Below are positions 1-9,819 of a DNA stretch of 64,000 bases, piece by piece. The notes below the pieces were generated by a model. That model made no database searches. It was not told where the DNA came from and saw only the letters and a program-made list of their open reading frames with translations. A program made the position numbers and the translations under genes. Positions within the stretch are counted from its first letter, which is position 1. Every line of letters begins with the position of its first letter. Source of the DNA: Theocolax elegans (lineage: Eukaryota > Arthropoda > Insecta > Hymenoptera > Cerocephalidae); contig CM047429.1 of assembly GCA_026168455.1 (NCBI GenBank), positions 36,068,066 through 36,132,065 on the forward strand, read 5' to 3'.

Positions 1-180
1 TATGACTTGTCGGCACATTTTTCATTTCATTGGAGTCTTGTGCGGTCTGGTGCTTTACGCGTAGAGGTACGGTTTGAAGAAGCTCTAACGGAAACGATAA
101 ATTGCATAGTGTACGCCGAGTTTGATAATATTCTCGAAATAGATTCCAACCGTCAAATCATAACCGAGTTTAATGCTTAA
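1..180 (+). pseudogene. Polinton/Maverick capsid-type protein, C-terminal fragment
   Basis: Frame 1 is open from the window edge to a TAA at 178-180 and encodes about 59 residues. The peptide includes VEVRFEEALTETINCIVYAEF and then EFDNILEIDSNRQIITEF, which I recognise from memory as the C-terminal end of the family called F54H12.2-like in animal genomes. That family sits beside the Polinton integrase gene in nematodes and is thought to be a jelly-roll capsid-type protein. The upstream part lies outside the window. The cysteine-protease remnant about 1 kb downstream supports a Polinton origin. I could not run a search, so the family call rests on pattern recognition; the exact capsid role (major or minor) is not established here. 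Confidence 0.5.
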
Positions 181-772
181 GACAGCAATACGATGCATCT
201 AGTGTTGGCTGCGTGACATCACCGTTTAAGTTTTCCCCGTGGTGGGGGAGTAAACCTAGCTATTCTCAGAATTTCAACATTCAGTCGTTCACCATTTCAA
301 CATTCGTGTGTTATTATGTATTACGTAATAGACATTCAAGCTTTCAGAGACAAAAGACAATAAGTTTTTGCCTAAGGAGGTCGCGGTACTTAGTCTTCAA
401 GGACACTCCGTGGCTCATTGGATTGTGATGCCGCCGCACCATTTTGAAGAATTACCGTGTACTGTGTGAGTGGCAAACGATTTCGTTACGAAGCGTATTC
501 ATGGAATACCTTGGTATGATGGAGATATTACAATGAACCAATTACGCCGCCATTTATACAGAATAGCAAGAAGGGGCTGTAGAATTTACGCTAAAGGTGG
601 TGAAAAGGCTGTATATCTCGAAAGTATAATATCTAGTCCACTATGATTGGTGGAATTTCCCAGAGTAACGGCCTTTTTCAAAAATTAAAACAAAAATTTA
701 AAGGCGTTTCGTCCTCGATCTCCAGTTTGGACTCCTCAGTAACAGTAGCATACTCAGTAATATAGTTACACT
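181..772 (+). other. Decayed Polinton interval
   Basis: No convincing long frame is present. Short open stretches exist, including one from an ATG at 643 to a TAG at 765 (40 codons, beginning MIGGISQSNG) and a stretch ending near 643 that reads YAKGGEKAVYLE. Either could be a remnant of another Polinton gene, but nothing identifies them. Confidence 0.25.
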
Positions 773-1240
773 ATGCAAACTTTTACCGGCATACACAGTT
801 TGGTTAATTGTAAACACGCATGTATCACGCACGGTTATTTGCAAGACCCATATAAAAAGTTGAATTGCGCTCTGTATCGAGCATACCTGATAAAGTACTG
901 GTTGTACGCACAACTGCCTACACAACGAACAAAAAAATTTATCGAAAATACTACGGATTATATTTACGATACTTTACAAAATAGCGGTCGAAACAAATGT
1001 TACACGCATGTAAAATTCGAAGGAGTAGACGAGTTAGACGAACGAAATAATGATGATGATGTTTATAGTTCATATTTTGATAGAATAAGTGAATCAAGTT
1101 ATTCACCCTCTAAAAAAGAAAAAGGAATAAAGGAAAATGAACACGAGGCAGATTGCAGCCTCAATGAAGGCTCTGAAAGCAACGACACTTGGAGTGTACG
1201 CGGTAGATCGAATCCCGCGTGTGATGACCCCTGCGTGTGA
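773..1240 (+). CDS. Unrecognised 155-codon ORF in Polinton remnant
   Basis: I do not recognise this protein. The ATG at 773 opens a frame whose first half is rich in Tyr, Cys and Leu and whose second half is acidic and Ser-rich (runs such as DELDERNNDDDVYSS and KKEKGIKENEHEAD). It overlaps the start of the protease remnant in another frame, so the last 15 or so codons are probably not real protein. It lies between a capsid-type fragment and the protease remnant, so it may be a Polinton accessory gene, but no motif proves that. Confidence 0.25.
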   Translation: MQTFTGIHSLVNCKHACITHGYLQDPYKKLNCALYRAYLIKYWLYAQLPTQRTKKFIENTTDYIYDTLQNSGRNKCYTHVKFEGVDELDERNNDDDVYSSYFDRISESSYSPSKKEKGIKENEHEADCSLNEGSESNDTWSVRGRSNPACDDPCV

Positions 1241-1485
1241 TAGCAATATACATCAACAAAAACAGGATTGGAACATTTTTTGATAGCTACGGATTTCCGT
1301 CAATATCAAAATATCATTATGAAAGGCTTCGCAGCAATTGCAAGAGTTTTCGTTACAATACCAAGAAACTTCAAAGTACCGATTCAACGTGTTGTGGACA
1401 ATATAGTTTAATGTTTTTGTATCATATGTGTAACGGTGGAGGCCTATCTGTATACGTGTGTTTATATTACTACCAATTTTTGTAA
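1142..1485 (+). pseudogene. Polinton adenain-like cysteine protease (PRO), broken
   Basis: Two frames carry parts of an adenovirus-type cysteine protease. Around 1191-1220 a first frame reads GVYAVDRIPRV, like the family's N-terminal segment. From 1237 a second frame reads AIYINKNRIGTFFDSYGFP and then LQSTDSTCCGQYSLMFLYH, matching the FDSYG block and the block with the catalytic cysteine (here CCGQY). The HW motif that should supply the catalytic histidine, just before AIYI, is missing, and the frame changes there, so the gene is inactive. In Polintons this enzyme is thought to process virion proteins. The family match is from knowledge of conserved blocks, not a search. Confidence 0.6.
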
Positions 1486-1740
1486 CTAAATATAAGATTT
1501 GTAATAAATATACATGTAAAGAGTAAAATGCGAATTTGTACTTTTTTAATTCGACATTACTAATTTAAAACTATGGTGGTGGGGGGTTGTATACACCATG
1601 CACAAGCGTACCATCGAACGACCAAATACTCAGTTGCCATCGGTTAGTCGAACCGTGAGGTGCGTTTATAAAACTTTTACTAATCAATTAATTACTTCTG
1701 TATATTGTAATATAAAACATATCCGAGTACCAAACGAAAA

Positions 1741-2532
1741 GTGTTATTGTGTACGACATACTCTCTAAACAAATCAAATACTAAGAGGATAAATGTCGGC
1801 CTGGAACACCATAACGGTTATTATCACCGAGTTATTAAATTAATAAGTCCTGGTCCTTCGTACAGAAACATTACGCTTGATGAAAATAGTTGGGTTAATT
1901 TAAAGGAACATTTCGATGTCGTATTAGCTTATTTGAGCAACAATTATTCATTTTATCAAGAGTTTGGACGACCTAGTAAAATATTTCTTGCAAAACACGA
2001 TTTAAGTTTTACGTCAACTTATAGTAACAGGACTATCATTATTGATGAAAGAACACCACCAGCCAACAGTGAAATTATGGAGGAAGAAGAAGGTGAACAA
2101 CAAATATTTACTGAAAACGAAGAAGGTAAAAAGAAAAAAATGAATCCTAATTCACCAGCTGTGGTAATGCAACAATCGACTATTGAGGGGTTTTGCACTC
2201 AAAGTATTTTAATAGATATACCAATGGAGTTATTGAATGATGTTGTTGGAAAAATTAATCGAACCGTCGATTATGTGTTGGAATATTTAAAAGGTGATCT
2301 AGCCAAGGAAGGGGAAAAGATTGCTAAAAGTATATTCACAGATTTTAAGACGTTTAAGCTATATTATTCAACGCAGTATACAGCTATACAAGGTTTCATC
2401 ACAGCAAATATGGTTGACGACAACGAAGATATGTGCAAGAACAGATATTTAAAACTCGTATTAGCTGAAATTTTCGCCTACGACTTGCTAATGATTTATA
2501 AAGATTTTAAAGCCGTTGTGTTTGAGGTGTAG
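1741..2532 (+). CDS. Unrecognised 263-codon ORF, probably Polinton-associated
   Basis: The frame is open from 1741 to a TAG at 2530-2532. It has no ATG near its start (the first codon listed is GTG), so the 5' end is missing, spliced or broken; the first useful in-frame ATG begins MEEEEGEQQ near 2077. The protein has a basic N-terminal part, a central acidic then Lys-rich linker (EEEEGEQQ to GKKKKM) and a C-terminal part that looks helical. I do not recognise a domain. It follows the protease remnant on the same strand at similar AT content, so a Polinton or related endogenous-virus gene is the most likely origin. A host gene is possible. Confidence 0.4.
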   Translation: MLLCTTYSLNKSNTKRINVGLEHHNGYYHRVIKLISPGPSYRNITLDENSWVNLKEHFDVVLAYLSNNYSFYQEFGRPSKIFLAKHDLSFTSTYSNRTIIIDERTPPANSEIMEEEEGEQQIFTENEEGKKKKMNPNSPAVVMQQSTIEGFCTQSILIDIPMELLNDVVGKINRTVDYVLEYLKGDLAKEGEKIAKSIFTDFKTFKLYYSTQYTAIQGFITANMVDDNEDMCKNRYLKLVLAEIFAYDLLMIYKDFKAVVFEV

Positions 2533-2917
2533 TGTTTCAGCTAAAGTTGTATATAAACCGACGGTTTGCTTATAAACTTTACTCTAACCTTTGACCAAGA
2601 TGGGTCCAAAAAATAGTGTTCCAGAGTACACGCCACTGTTAGATAAAAAAGTCGAAAAAAGATGCATGCAAATTCGTGCAGTCTTAATGGAAACAATACA
2701 CTGAAAAAATTACAACTAACACACACTCTGCCCCTAAATTTAATGGGTACAAAAAGATGAAATAATTTTATTACATATGATGTAAAATTATATAATATTA
2801 CTAATAACTGAATAAAAAAATTATATAAATTAATCACTGTTAATTTTTATTTTTACCCTACCCTTACACCTAATGCTTTATATTAGATAATATATATTAA
2901 GAGAATGAGGGTGATGT
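2533..2917. other. AT-rich interval, nothing recognised
   Basis: An AT-rich stretch with no recognisable gene or repeat ends where the GA-rich minisatellite begins. Confidence 0.5.
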
Positions 2918-3410
2918 GTGTGCGAGCGAGAGAGAAAGAGAGGTTGTATAGCTCGTGCTAGTGCGAGAGAGAGGGTCGAGCGGTGGTGTAGACAGCATGA
3001 GTACGAGAGAGAAGTGCGAGAGGTGACGTATATTACACTAGTGCGAGAGAGAGGTCCGAGCGGTTACGTGTACTGTGTAAGTGCGAGAGAGAGGTCCGAG
3101 CAGTGACGTATACTACACGGGTGCGAGAGAGAGGTCCGAAAGGTGACGTAGACAGCGTGAGTCCGAGAGAGGGGTCCGAGTGGTAGACGCGTGGCCCGTT
3201 AGTGCGAGAGAGAGGTTCGAGAATCACGCTATACCACCCCAATGAGCGAGCCTAATGCTCCGATAGAAAGTGTAAACTGTGCGAGTACGAGAGAGAGGTC
3301 CAAGAGGTTGCGTAGACCGTGTACGTGCGAAAGAGAGATCCGAGAGATGATGTATACTGCACTAGTGTGAGAGAGAGGTCCGAGAGCACGCTATACCGCC
3401 CCAGAGAGCA
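2918..3410 (+). repeat. 40-bp GA-rich minisatellite
   Basis: Units begin GTGCGAGAGAGAGGTCCGAG and continue with a TGACGTA-type segment. The unit start recurs exactly every 40 bp at 3001, 3041, 3081, 3121 and 3161. Degenerate units lie on both sides (near 2920-2990, 3202, 3282 and 3324-3370). Reading frames across the array are a product of the repeat and not genes. Confidence 0.85.
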
Positions 3411-3592
3411 GACTCAATGTTCAGAGGTGCAAGGTGGGGGGAGTGAAGGAGAGAGAGAGAGATTTAAAATAGATTAGTCTCGCTATAGCACCCCAACGTC
3501 GCGAGTAGCCGGGGGAGGAGTGGGGGAAGGTGAGAGGGGAGGATGAGGGGGGAGGGGAGGGGGAACCGACAGTTTCGCTATACCACCCCATA
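3226..3592 (+). repeat. Dispersed CGCTATACCACCCCA motif, four copies
   Basis: A 15-bp motif, CGCTATACCACCCCA with one or two changes, occurs near 3228, 3390, 3482 and 3577. The spacing is irregular (about 95-160 bp). The first two lie inside the degenerate end of the 40-bp minisatellite and the last two flank a GA/GGGA-rich stretch. Confidence 0.65.
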
Positions 3593-3593
3593 T

Positions 3594-3655
3594 CCAGGGT
3601 TACCATTTAGGGTTTTTCTGTCCTCTATTATCTGATGTAAATGAGGTCATATTGT
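3594..3655 (+). repeat. Short interspersed repeat, copy 1
   Basis: About 60 bp starting CAGGGTTACC and containing TTTAGGGTTTTTCTG matches the reverse complement of 52590-52648 with only a few mismatches. The second copy sits as an insertion inside a tRNA-like arm of a palindromic element. Confidence 0.7.
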
Positions 3656-4924
3656 GTGAGTGCAACAAAGAAAAAATACCTCTATCTGGCAACACATATC
3701 TACTCGTAGGTAACCACACTTTGTCGTGTCGTTACAATACTTTTAACATACATAATAACGAATACAAAATATTTATGAATGAATATTAATTATTTATAAT
3801 ATGAAAGATAACTAATTTTAATTATTAATGTTAATCTTATATTATAAATTACTTTTATGATTACAGATGGAGTTTAGGAGGTTCATATTAGTCACCGTGA
3901 TAGTAAGTTTTTTTAAATAAATTATTATTACTAGTTCTTAATGTTTTACTTTTAAGCATGTATTAAATACATACACATACACATTTTTAATTTGTGCATG
4001 AAGTTCTATATTTGCGCACTTACAAGGAGAGTCCACACTCTTTGACGGTAAACAAAACTTTACCAAACTCTAGGATATGATTTCTACTATAAAAACATAA
4101 AGAAAGCCAGAGTTTTAGATTCCAATGCCCTTTTTATGCCAGATATAAGCAAATAACGAAAAATCTCGCTGAAAAAACCATTGGCTTTGATTACTTATAA
4201 CTCGGAAACAAGTAAAGATATGCATTCAAACCATATTGTAAAAGAAAACTGAGATTGAGCAAATATGTTTTAAAAAAAGTTAAAATAACTTAATATGGCC
4301 AAAAGTTATGGAAGAAATAAAAATCAGACGACTTAGCCTCGATTTCGGCGGAGTCCTCTTGACATTGAAGTTGAATAGAAGAGAGGGCGGTTGGGGGTTT
4401 CTTACCACTGAAAAGATTACCACTAAAAGTTTAAAATAACAAGATAGTTTAATGAGTTAATAAGTTGACAGCGAAAGTGTATTCGCTTGTAACCGAAGTG
4501 CATTCACGCGAATGAGAGAGAAATTCAGAAGGTGACCCAGGTAAATCTTGTCCGGGAAACAGCTAAATGCCGGGGACGCATAGAACACCGATGTCACAAA
4601 TCTCGACTCGCGGGTCTCGAACAAAGGTTCGCGTGTTGATGACAATGTTTTCCCGTAGCGATATTGTTCACGCGGTGGCGAAAATTTCTCTGCCAGCACG
4701 AGCTAAAGTCGCATTAGTGTTCGGCGCACATAGTAAATGGCGCGTCTGTTGCTTATGCGCGGGATTGAATGGTTCTCTCTCTCTTTCTCTTTGCCGATCG
4801 CGATATCGGTCGCTCCCTCTTGCATACATCTGTGTCGTCACTGGCATCTGTAAGATTCTTTGTGATTTAGTAAATAGTCGATTGTAAAGGGTCAATAATA
4901 AATAAATCCAATTTATTTATGTAT
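3656..4924. other. Unassigned DNA
   Basis: The stretch to about 4440 is AT-rich with nothing recognised. From about 4460 to 4870 the DNA is GC-richer with many CpG sites and overlapping open frames on both strands (for example 4567-4887 plus and 4457-4699 minus), none with a recognisable protein. It could be unique regulatory DNA or an unrecognised repeat. Confidence 0.3.
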
Positions 4925-4970
4925 GTGCACAACGTTTCGTCTGCTAGGTTTGCAGACCTCTACAGGTGCT
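4925..4970 (-). ncRNA. Hammerhead-ribozyme-like motif
   Basis: On the minus strand the sequence reads GCAC, then CTGTAGAG, a 6-bp stem GTCTGC/GCAGAC with a 7-nt loop, then GAAAC, then GTTGTGC, so that GCAC and GTGC can pair to close the fold. Penelope-like elements are known to carry minimal hammerhead ribozymes in their terminal repeats. The first core box departs from the consensus CTGANGA, so this copy may be inactive or use a variant core. Confidence 0.5.
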
Positions 4971-5184
4971 GAATTTATTGGACAAAATTATAAATATTTA
5001 TATCAAATTTTACATTACTTGTGAATTAAAAATTAAATTTTACCTTGATAATGAATATAATGTTACAGCCCAAGTGAGCTTCGTCGAATAACATTTGATA
5101 CGAAATCAACGAGTATTTATACAAAAAGAAAGTAGGTGTGTGTTTACAAACTATATACGTCATAGTTTGTGTACATTAGTCTCT

Positions 5185-5601
5185 TTAAAATATATTCATA
5201 ACATTTCTGTATTGACGGTTTAAATGTTGAGTATCTTCCATTCTGTTAATTGTCGAATTATGATGATTGATATGTAACATTTCCGAAATGAGTCTTTTTT
5301 TATAGCAAGATTCTTTATCTATTATTTTTGTATCTTCCCAGTTAAAATTGTGATTTACGTTATTTAAAATATGTGCAGTAACAACGGCTTCTGGATTTTT
5401 ATTGTTCTGATGTTCTTTTATTCGATTTTTTAGGCAGCGTTTTGTTTCTCCAATATAAATATCCGGGCATTTAATACAAGATAACTTGTAAACTACTCCT
5501 GTCTCCTCCCATTTTGATGTTTTATCTTTGCCTAATTTTATAATAGTATCAAGTTTGTGATTAATTAATGGAATAGTATTAATATTATATTTTTTTAACA
5601 T
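5185..5601 (-). pseudogene. Penelope-like GIY-YIG endonuclease domain
   Basis: The 138-codon frame encodes GVVYKLSCIKCPDIYIGET followed by KNRIKEH. This is the GIY-YIG core with the two-cysteine insertion (CIKC) typical of Penelope-like endonucleases. In the intact element it would be the C-terminal domain of one protein with the reverse transcriptase and would nick target DNA. Here it lies in a different frame from the reverse-transcriptase remnant upstream. A frameshift between about 5601 and 5660 separates them. Confidence 0.8.
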
Positions 5602-5626
5602 TCGGGAACATTTATTGAAAAACTCT

Positions 5627-5868
5627 TTATTGTAAGGTAGTGATATGGTACATATTGGGATTTTTTTTATCTATTTTAACATTGTTTTTAATTGTAATAT
5701 TGCGTTTTCTTTTATTTATTGCTGTATTTATAAATTCAATAGGATAATCATTGCTTTTTAGTATTTCTGTAATAATATTTTGATTTTCTTTATGAAACTG
5801 TTTTTGTAACAATATCATTGCCCTATCTACTAAATTATAAATAATATTACGTTTCTGTTGTATTGCTA
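5627..5868 (-). pseudogene. Penelope-like reverse transcriptase, C-terminal fragment
   Basis: The minus strand reads KRNIIYNLVDRAMILLQKQF and then ILKSNDYPIEFINTAI, the segment between the Penelope-like reverse-transcriptase catalytic core and its endonuclease. The frame starts abruptly near 5868 and ends near 5627, where the reading frame is lost before the endonuclease. No catalytic residues remain in this fragment. Confidence 0.7.
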
Positions 5869-5967
5869 GAATAAAAAAGCAATTGGTTATGGTACGAAAG
5901 TGTAGTTGCTCTGTCGTGATGAAAGGCCCTTGCTGGCCGTACGAACGGGTGAGTTAGAAGCAGGTTT

Positions 5968-6160
5968 GTCACGTAACGTACGAGAGTCGTTGTTGGCTTC
6001 GACGTACGATTGTTCATAAGTGTAATGCAAAAAATTCGCGTGAGACGTTGTTGGCTACGCAAATTGTTAATATGTCGGCTTGGGTAAGAAATAATGAAGA
6101 ATGTGCGAGTCGTTGTTGGCTCTACATTCAACGGCACGAGGGTCGTTGTTGAGCCCTGCA
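5968..6160 (+). repeat. Series of four hairpins with a constant loop
   Basis: The 10-nt word TCGTTGTTGG (once ACGTTGTTGG, once TCGTTGTTGA) occurs at about 5987, 6046, 6110 and 6142. Each copy is flanked by sequences that pair with each other but differ between copies: CGTACG plus an imperfect GAG/CTTC at the first, AATT and GCGT on AATT and ACGC at the second, GAATGT and GAG on ACATTC and CTC at the third, and GGG on CCC plus GCA on TGC at the fourth. The loop is constant and the stems change with compensation. Function unknown. Confidence 0.6.
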
Positions 6161-6209
6161 GTCATGTCCAAAATTGGATCACATGAGGAATTGCTACCGT
6201 TATGTTACC

Positions 6210-6790
6210 TCAAGTCGAAACTCGACACACCCGCCTCGCGGTAAACAAAATGCAGGCATCCGCCGCCGCGCTCAGTAGCTCCCATACAAGGAGAAAGTGG
6301 AGAAGAGGGTTAGATAGATAGTCAAGTAGGATAAATAGAGAGGGGGTGAGACTGGTCACGACGCATCGGTCGCGTATTAACGTCGCGGGCTCGATCGACG
6401 CACGCGCGCTTCGAGGCGGCGTCGTAGTTGGTGGGGGGGGGGGGGGGGGGAACTCGCCTGACTCGGGTATGACATCCGTCTGCATCCCATGACGTCGGGT
6501 GGAAAGTCCCCCGCAAAAACGTAACGGCAACGAATGCGGTCTCCATCGAAATTGCGATACACGCGGATCTAAGATGGCTGCACCACATGTTCCGGCGCGG
6601 CGAGCACGAACACGCCCATACGAACGCGATGGATTTCAAACACGAGCGAAAAGGGAGAGACAAAAACACACGTTAAACTTCGCAGAAACCAATGATACAC
6701 GGGACGGGCCAACCGCGAACCCCTCTCTCCGGATCCGGCTCGAAGGACCAATGTTCTAGAATTCGCCCTCTCGGGACTCCCCTCCATTTT
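6210..6790. other. CpG-rich segment with an 18-nt G run
   Basis: This stretch has far more CpG than its surroundings and includes an uninterrupted run of 18 G at 6433-6450. Overlapping open frames exist on both strands, as expected for stop-poor GC-rich DNA; none gives a recognisable protein, and the Pro runs on the minus strand come from the G run. A CpG-rich promoter or first exon of an unseen gene is possible but not supported by any motif. Confidence 0.35.
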
Positions 6791-8386
6791 CCTTTACAGA
6801 TCTTATGGGACTGTTCCTCAGATCCGGAAATAATAACAATAATATATTAACCATTCAATGTAATCTTTCAAAATACTGTATGGCGATACCCATACCTGAT
6901 GCATAGTGGGATGAAATGTTCAAATATCTCTGATGTCCACAAAAATCATGTAATTGGCCTGAAGTTTCTCGAAGATTATTAGTTACCGAACTGGTCAAAG
7001 CGCAGTACTGCATCCTTTTATAAATTTTCAATTTCAACCTATTTTTAACGCTAAAATTGGATAAAAACCGAAAACTTATAAATTTATCGTCTGTTAAGAT
7101 TGAATCTTGTACTTATAATCTCATATAATCAAAATTCTACAATTATAATCTCAAAACCCACAAACACATACACCACAGACCTAAAAAACTTAAACCCACA
7201 TACCCAAACAAGAAGAGGAGAAAAAAGTAAGATTTTATCAAAATGAATTACTGAAAGTAAAATTATACTGAGAAAATTAAGTAAAGTAAACTCTCAAATA
7301 GCATCAATACAAACATTAGATAAAATTACGAATTCAAATGCTATGTATGAGCAAATTTCTGATAATGTTTTTAATAACATAAAGAAGGAGAAATTTGATA
7401 AAATAATTAATATTTTGGAAAAAATTCTAAATTATATTGTTTGCAATTTTACATTGCCTTATAGAAATTGTAGCGAGAAAATGTGTAATGAATCATAACA
7501 TAGAATTGTTAGTATAAACCTCGCGTAATTATTTAACTATTGTATTGGAAGATTTTACTTAATTATTATATTAGTTCGATCCCGACTTGGGGATGTTGAT
7601 TTTTTCTTTCTCGATCTTTTATTAATTAATTTTCTAATACCTCTGGCAACATTTATGACTTAGCGATATGCAAGTAAGTTGCTAAAAAGAGGGCTTTGTG
7701 CAATATTTGAAAAAATATTGAGTAACACAAATTAGCTCAGAAATACCGATTAATATATACTTTCTAGTACACGCACATGCACGGGCGATTAAAAGTAAAA
7801 TTTTAAAAATAAAAATAATACAATTCTATTAATATTATAATTTTGGTGTATTTATTCAATTATTTATTTAATATAAATACCAGTTAGTTTGATTAAAATC
7901 AAGAAAATGATGAATTTTTAAACTATTCATTAAAATATAAAAATAAAAGAGTGTAAATTAGCTTATTTTAATGTGAAGCATATAAAAGCATTTGGCGGGT
8001 AAAAACAACTGTTGGTGCCACAAAGCTGTGATTCGCAAGCGTAGGGTAGTTTTTTTTTATTATTTTAACGTCGTTGTTTTTTTATGCTCCCATATTAGTG
8101 CTAATCAGCGACGGAGATCATAAGATGTCTTTGTTAAGAAAGCAGTTGTTGCAAATACATTAACTATACGACGCGGTGAGATAAAAATGCATGGGATTCG
8201 ATCGTTTTATGATAACGCATATCTAACGGTCCAATCGGGTGAATAAAACATCGGGTGGTTAAAGACATTATGGCTATAAAATAACTATTTTTATAGTGTC
8301 ACGGGCGTCTCCACGCGACTTAGGTGTATGAGAAGGATAGAGTGAGCGATAAGGTGTCTCGACTAATGTAAGCGTTGCATTGCAGC
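6791..8386. other. AT-rich interval, nothing recognised
   Basis: About 1.6 kb of AT-rich DNA. I see no gene, RNA gene or element end in it. Confidence 0.4.
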
Positions 8387-8431
8387 GCGGACGTTAGCTC
8401 GATGGTCAGAGTTCGAATCCCGTCGTCCGCC
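8387..8431 (+). pseudogene. tRNA pseudogene lacking the anticodon arm
   Basis: The segment starts GCGGACG and ends CGTCCGC, a perfect 7-bp acceptor stem. After the 5' strand come a D-arm/A-box sequence TAGCTCGATGG and almost directly the T-loop/B-box GTTCGAATCC. The anticodon arm and the 5' half of the T stem are absent, leaving about 45 nt where a tRNA has about 73. A deletion of roughly 30 nt from a normal tRNA gene explains it. Confidence 0.65.
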
Positions 8432-8650
8432 TTTGTTCGCTCCTCGCCTTTTCAATCCGTAACAATAGATATTAATATTAAAATTTCGTATAAATTTAAT
8501 TTTTAATTTATAACTATATAACAATTCATAGAGATGGACCCTATTATAGAGCAATATATTTAATATATTGTAAAATTGGACAATATTATAATTTGGCTTT
8601 TCAGAATAAATATGATTTTTAAATAATATTGTGACTAGACCAAAGACAAT

Positions 8651-8685
8651 TGATCATGAAAGTTAAACAGCATTGAATGCGGTTA
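8651..8685 (+). pseudogene. 5S rRNA-derived fragment
   Basis: The segment matches the 5S-derived part of the SINE at 48172-48229: GATCATGAAAGTTAAACAGC here, GATCACGAAAGTTAAGCAGC there, followed by a closely related CATTGAATGCGGTT. All the differences I see are C to T or G to A changes, as expected from old CpG decay. It stops at a T-rich stretch. Confidence 0.6.
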
Positions 8686-8725
8686 TTTTTTTTATTTTTC
8701 TCTATAATTTCACTTCATTATATAC

Positions 8726-9817
8726 TATAACGGTAAGCGAGTTACCGATCAGGTGAGTAACCGAAAAGAGTATCGAGAGTGATGCGCGCGCAGGGAAGGC
8801 GCGCGAGTATCGTGCGCGGGGAGATTAACGAGATCGAGTTCGCGCGCGCACGGCAACAATAACGTGTTGATGACCGGTATGAATCTTTTTACGTGAAAAA
8901 AAGAGCTTAAGGAATGGTAAGTTTCGTGTGTGGGTGTGAGATACTTCTCCCCACCAACCTTTACGTCGGCATGCGGAGCAGTACGTCCCACAGCAAGGGA
9001 AAGAAGGAAGCCAGGAATCGGCAGCCTTTCCGACCGTTGGAGTGAGAGAGAGAGAGAGAGAGAGAGATAATCCTTAGGACAAGCTATCTCTCCACGTTTA
9101 TCACCACGTTTAGACCTGCGTGTCTAGTTAGTATTTTGTATCCCGATTTTCCTGGTACGTTCCAGGTGAGGAAGCGTTCCTCTTTTCCCCCTATCGCGAC
9201 AAATCCCGCCCAAGTAGACAGGACGGTGGTTCGCGGGAGCTACTGAACCAGAGAAGACGCGCGTGACGTAGGAAGGTTCTACGTCAGAGCTCCCTACCTT
9301 AGAGATACATACGTCACACGGCGTGACATATAGCCGTCAGGTTAAGCAGCCGATCATTCCCGGATCGGTTGCTCATGATTTGTCGGTTAATAGGTCTCAA
9401 CTAATTATTTTCGCCCTGACCTCGGGGGTATTCATCGGTACGACTCCCCTTAAATTGTTAACGTTGATTTATTGTTAGTTTATTAATATTTAATTGTTTA
9501 TTTAATAAACCGACTAGGCGAGACGGTCTTTCTCGCCGATGAACGTAAAATATCGATTGTTGATAGTGTTTTACCGGTTACAGTTCTATCCCACGAATAC
9601 CGCCCTCTCCGGTGTTTATCCTAGTTGGCAATTTTGGGAATAGGGCCCAACACACGGTATTTAAGTCAATCGAGGTGTTTGACGTTGTTAACGGCATGGC
9701 ACGGGAATCAAAGTGATTCCCGAGCGCATCGAGGGACTGCACACTTAAGGCTGGTAAGTTGGGACAAATTGGGCCTAACCGGGGGCCTTACATTTCCCCA
9801 GTACCCACCACGTTACA
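8726..9817 (+). repeat. 5' LTR of Gypsy-1
   Basis: It begins TATAACGGTAAG, where the 3' copy has TGTAACGGTAAG, and ends CGTTACA. It contains a (GA)n run at about 9043-9068 and a core with GACCTCGGGGGTA and ACCGCCCTCTCCGGTGT that is shared with the other LTR copies in the window. TG to TA at the first bases suggests decay of this end. Confidence 0.9.
9264..9330 (+). promoter_or_regulatory. Cluster of TGACGTA/TACGTCA motifs in LTR
   Basis: TGACGTA at 9264 and TACGTCA at 9280 and 9310 lie close together, followed by a decayed copy. The related LTR at 51409-51475 keeps five such motifs in 67 bp (TGACGTA, three TACGTCA, TGACGTA). They resemble half or near-full CRE/ATF sites. Their position in the LTR suggests an enhancer, but no binding is shown. 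Confidence 0.4.
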
Positions 9818-9819
9818 AC

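Larger units (their letters stand above)
4925..5868 (-). mobile_element. Penelope-like element, 3' part
   Basis: On the minus strand the order is the C-terminal end of a reverse transcriptase (about 5868-5627), a GIY-YIG endonuclease (5601-5185), an AT-rich 3' UTR and a hammerhead-like motif (4970-4925). This is the layout of Penelope-like elements. Similarity stops near 5868, where the constant-loop hairpin series begins, so the element is 5'-truncated or rearranged there. Confidence 0.8.

Noticed and set aside
2920..2990. Telomeric or subtelomeric repeat
   Set aside because: No TTAGG-type tandem repeat is present anywhere near; the array is an internal minisatellite.
2918..3410. CRISPR-like array
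   Set aside because: Units are directly adjacent with no unique spacers of constant length, and the genome is eukaryotic.
5847..6137. 96-codon minus-strand ORF
   Set aside because: It covers the constant-loop hairpin series and its sequence reflects those repeats.
6322..6669. Overlapping minus-strand ORFs of 60-115 codons in the CpG-rich segment
   Set aside because: Stop-poor GC-rich DNA gives open frames in all directions. Pro runs come from the G tract, and no domain or codon pattern supports any of them.
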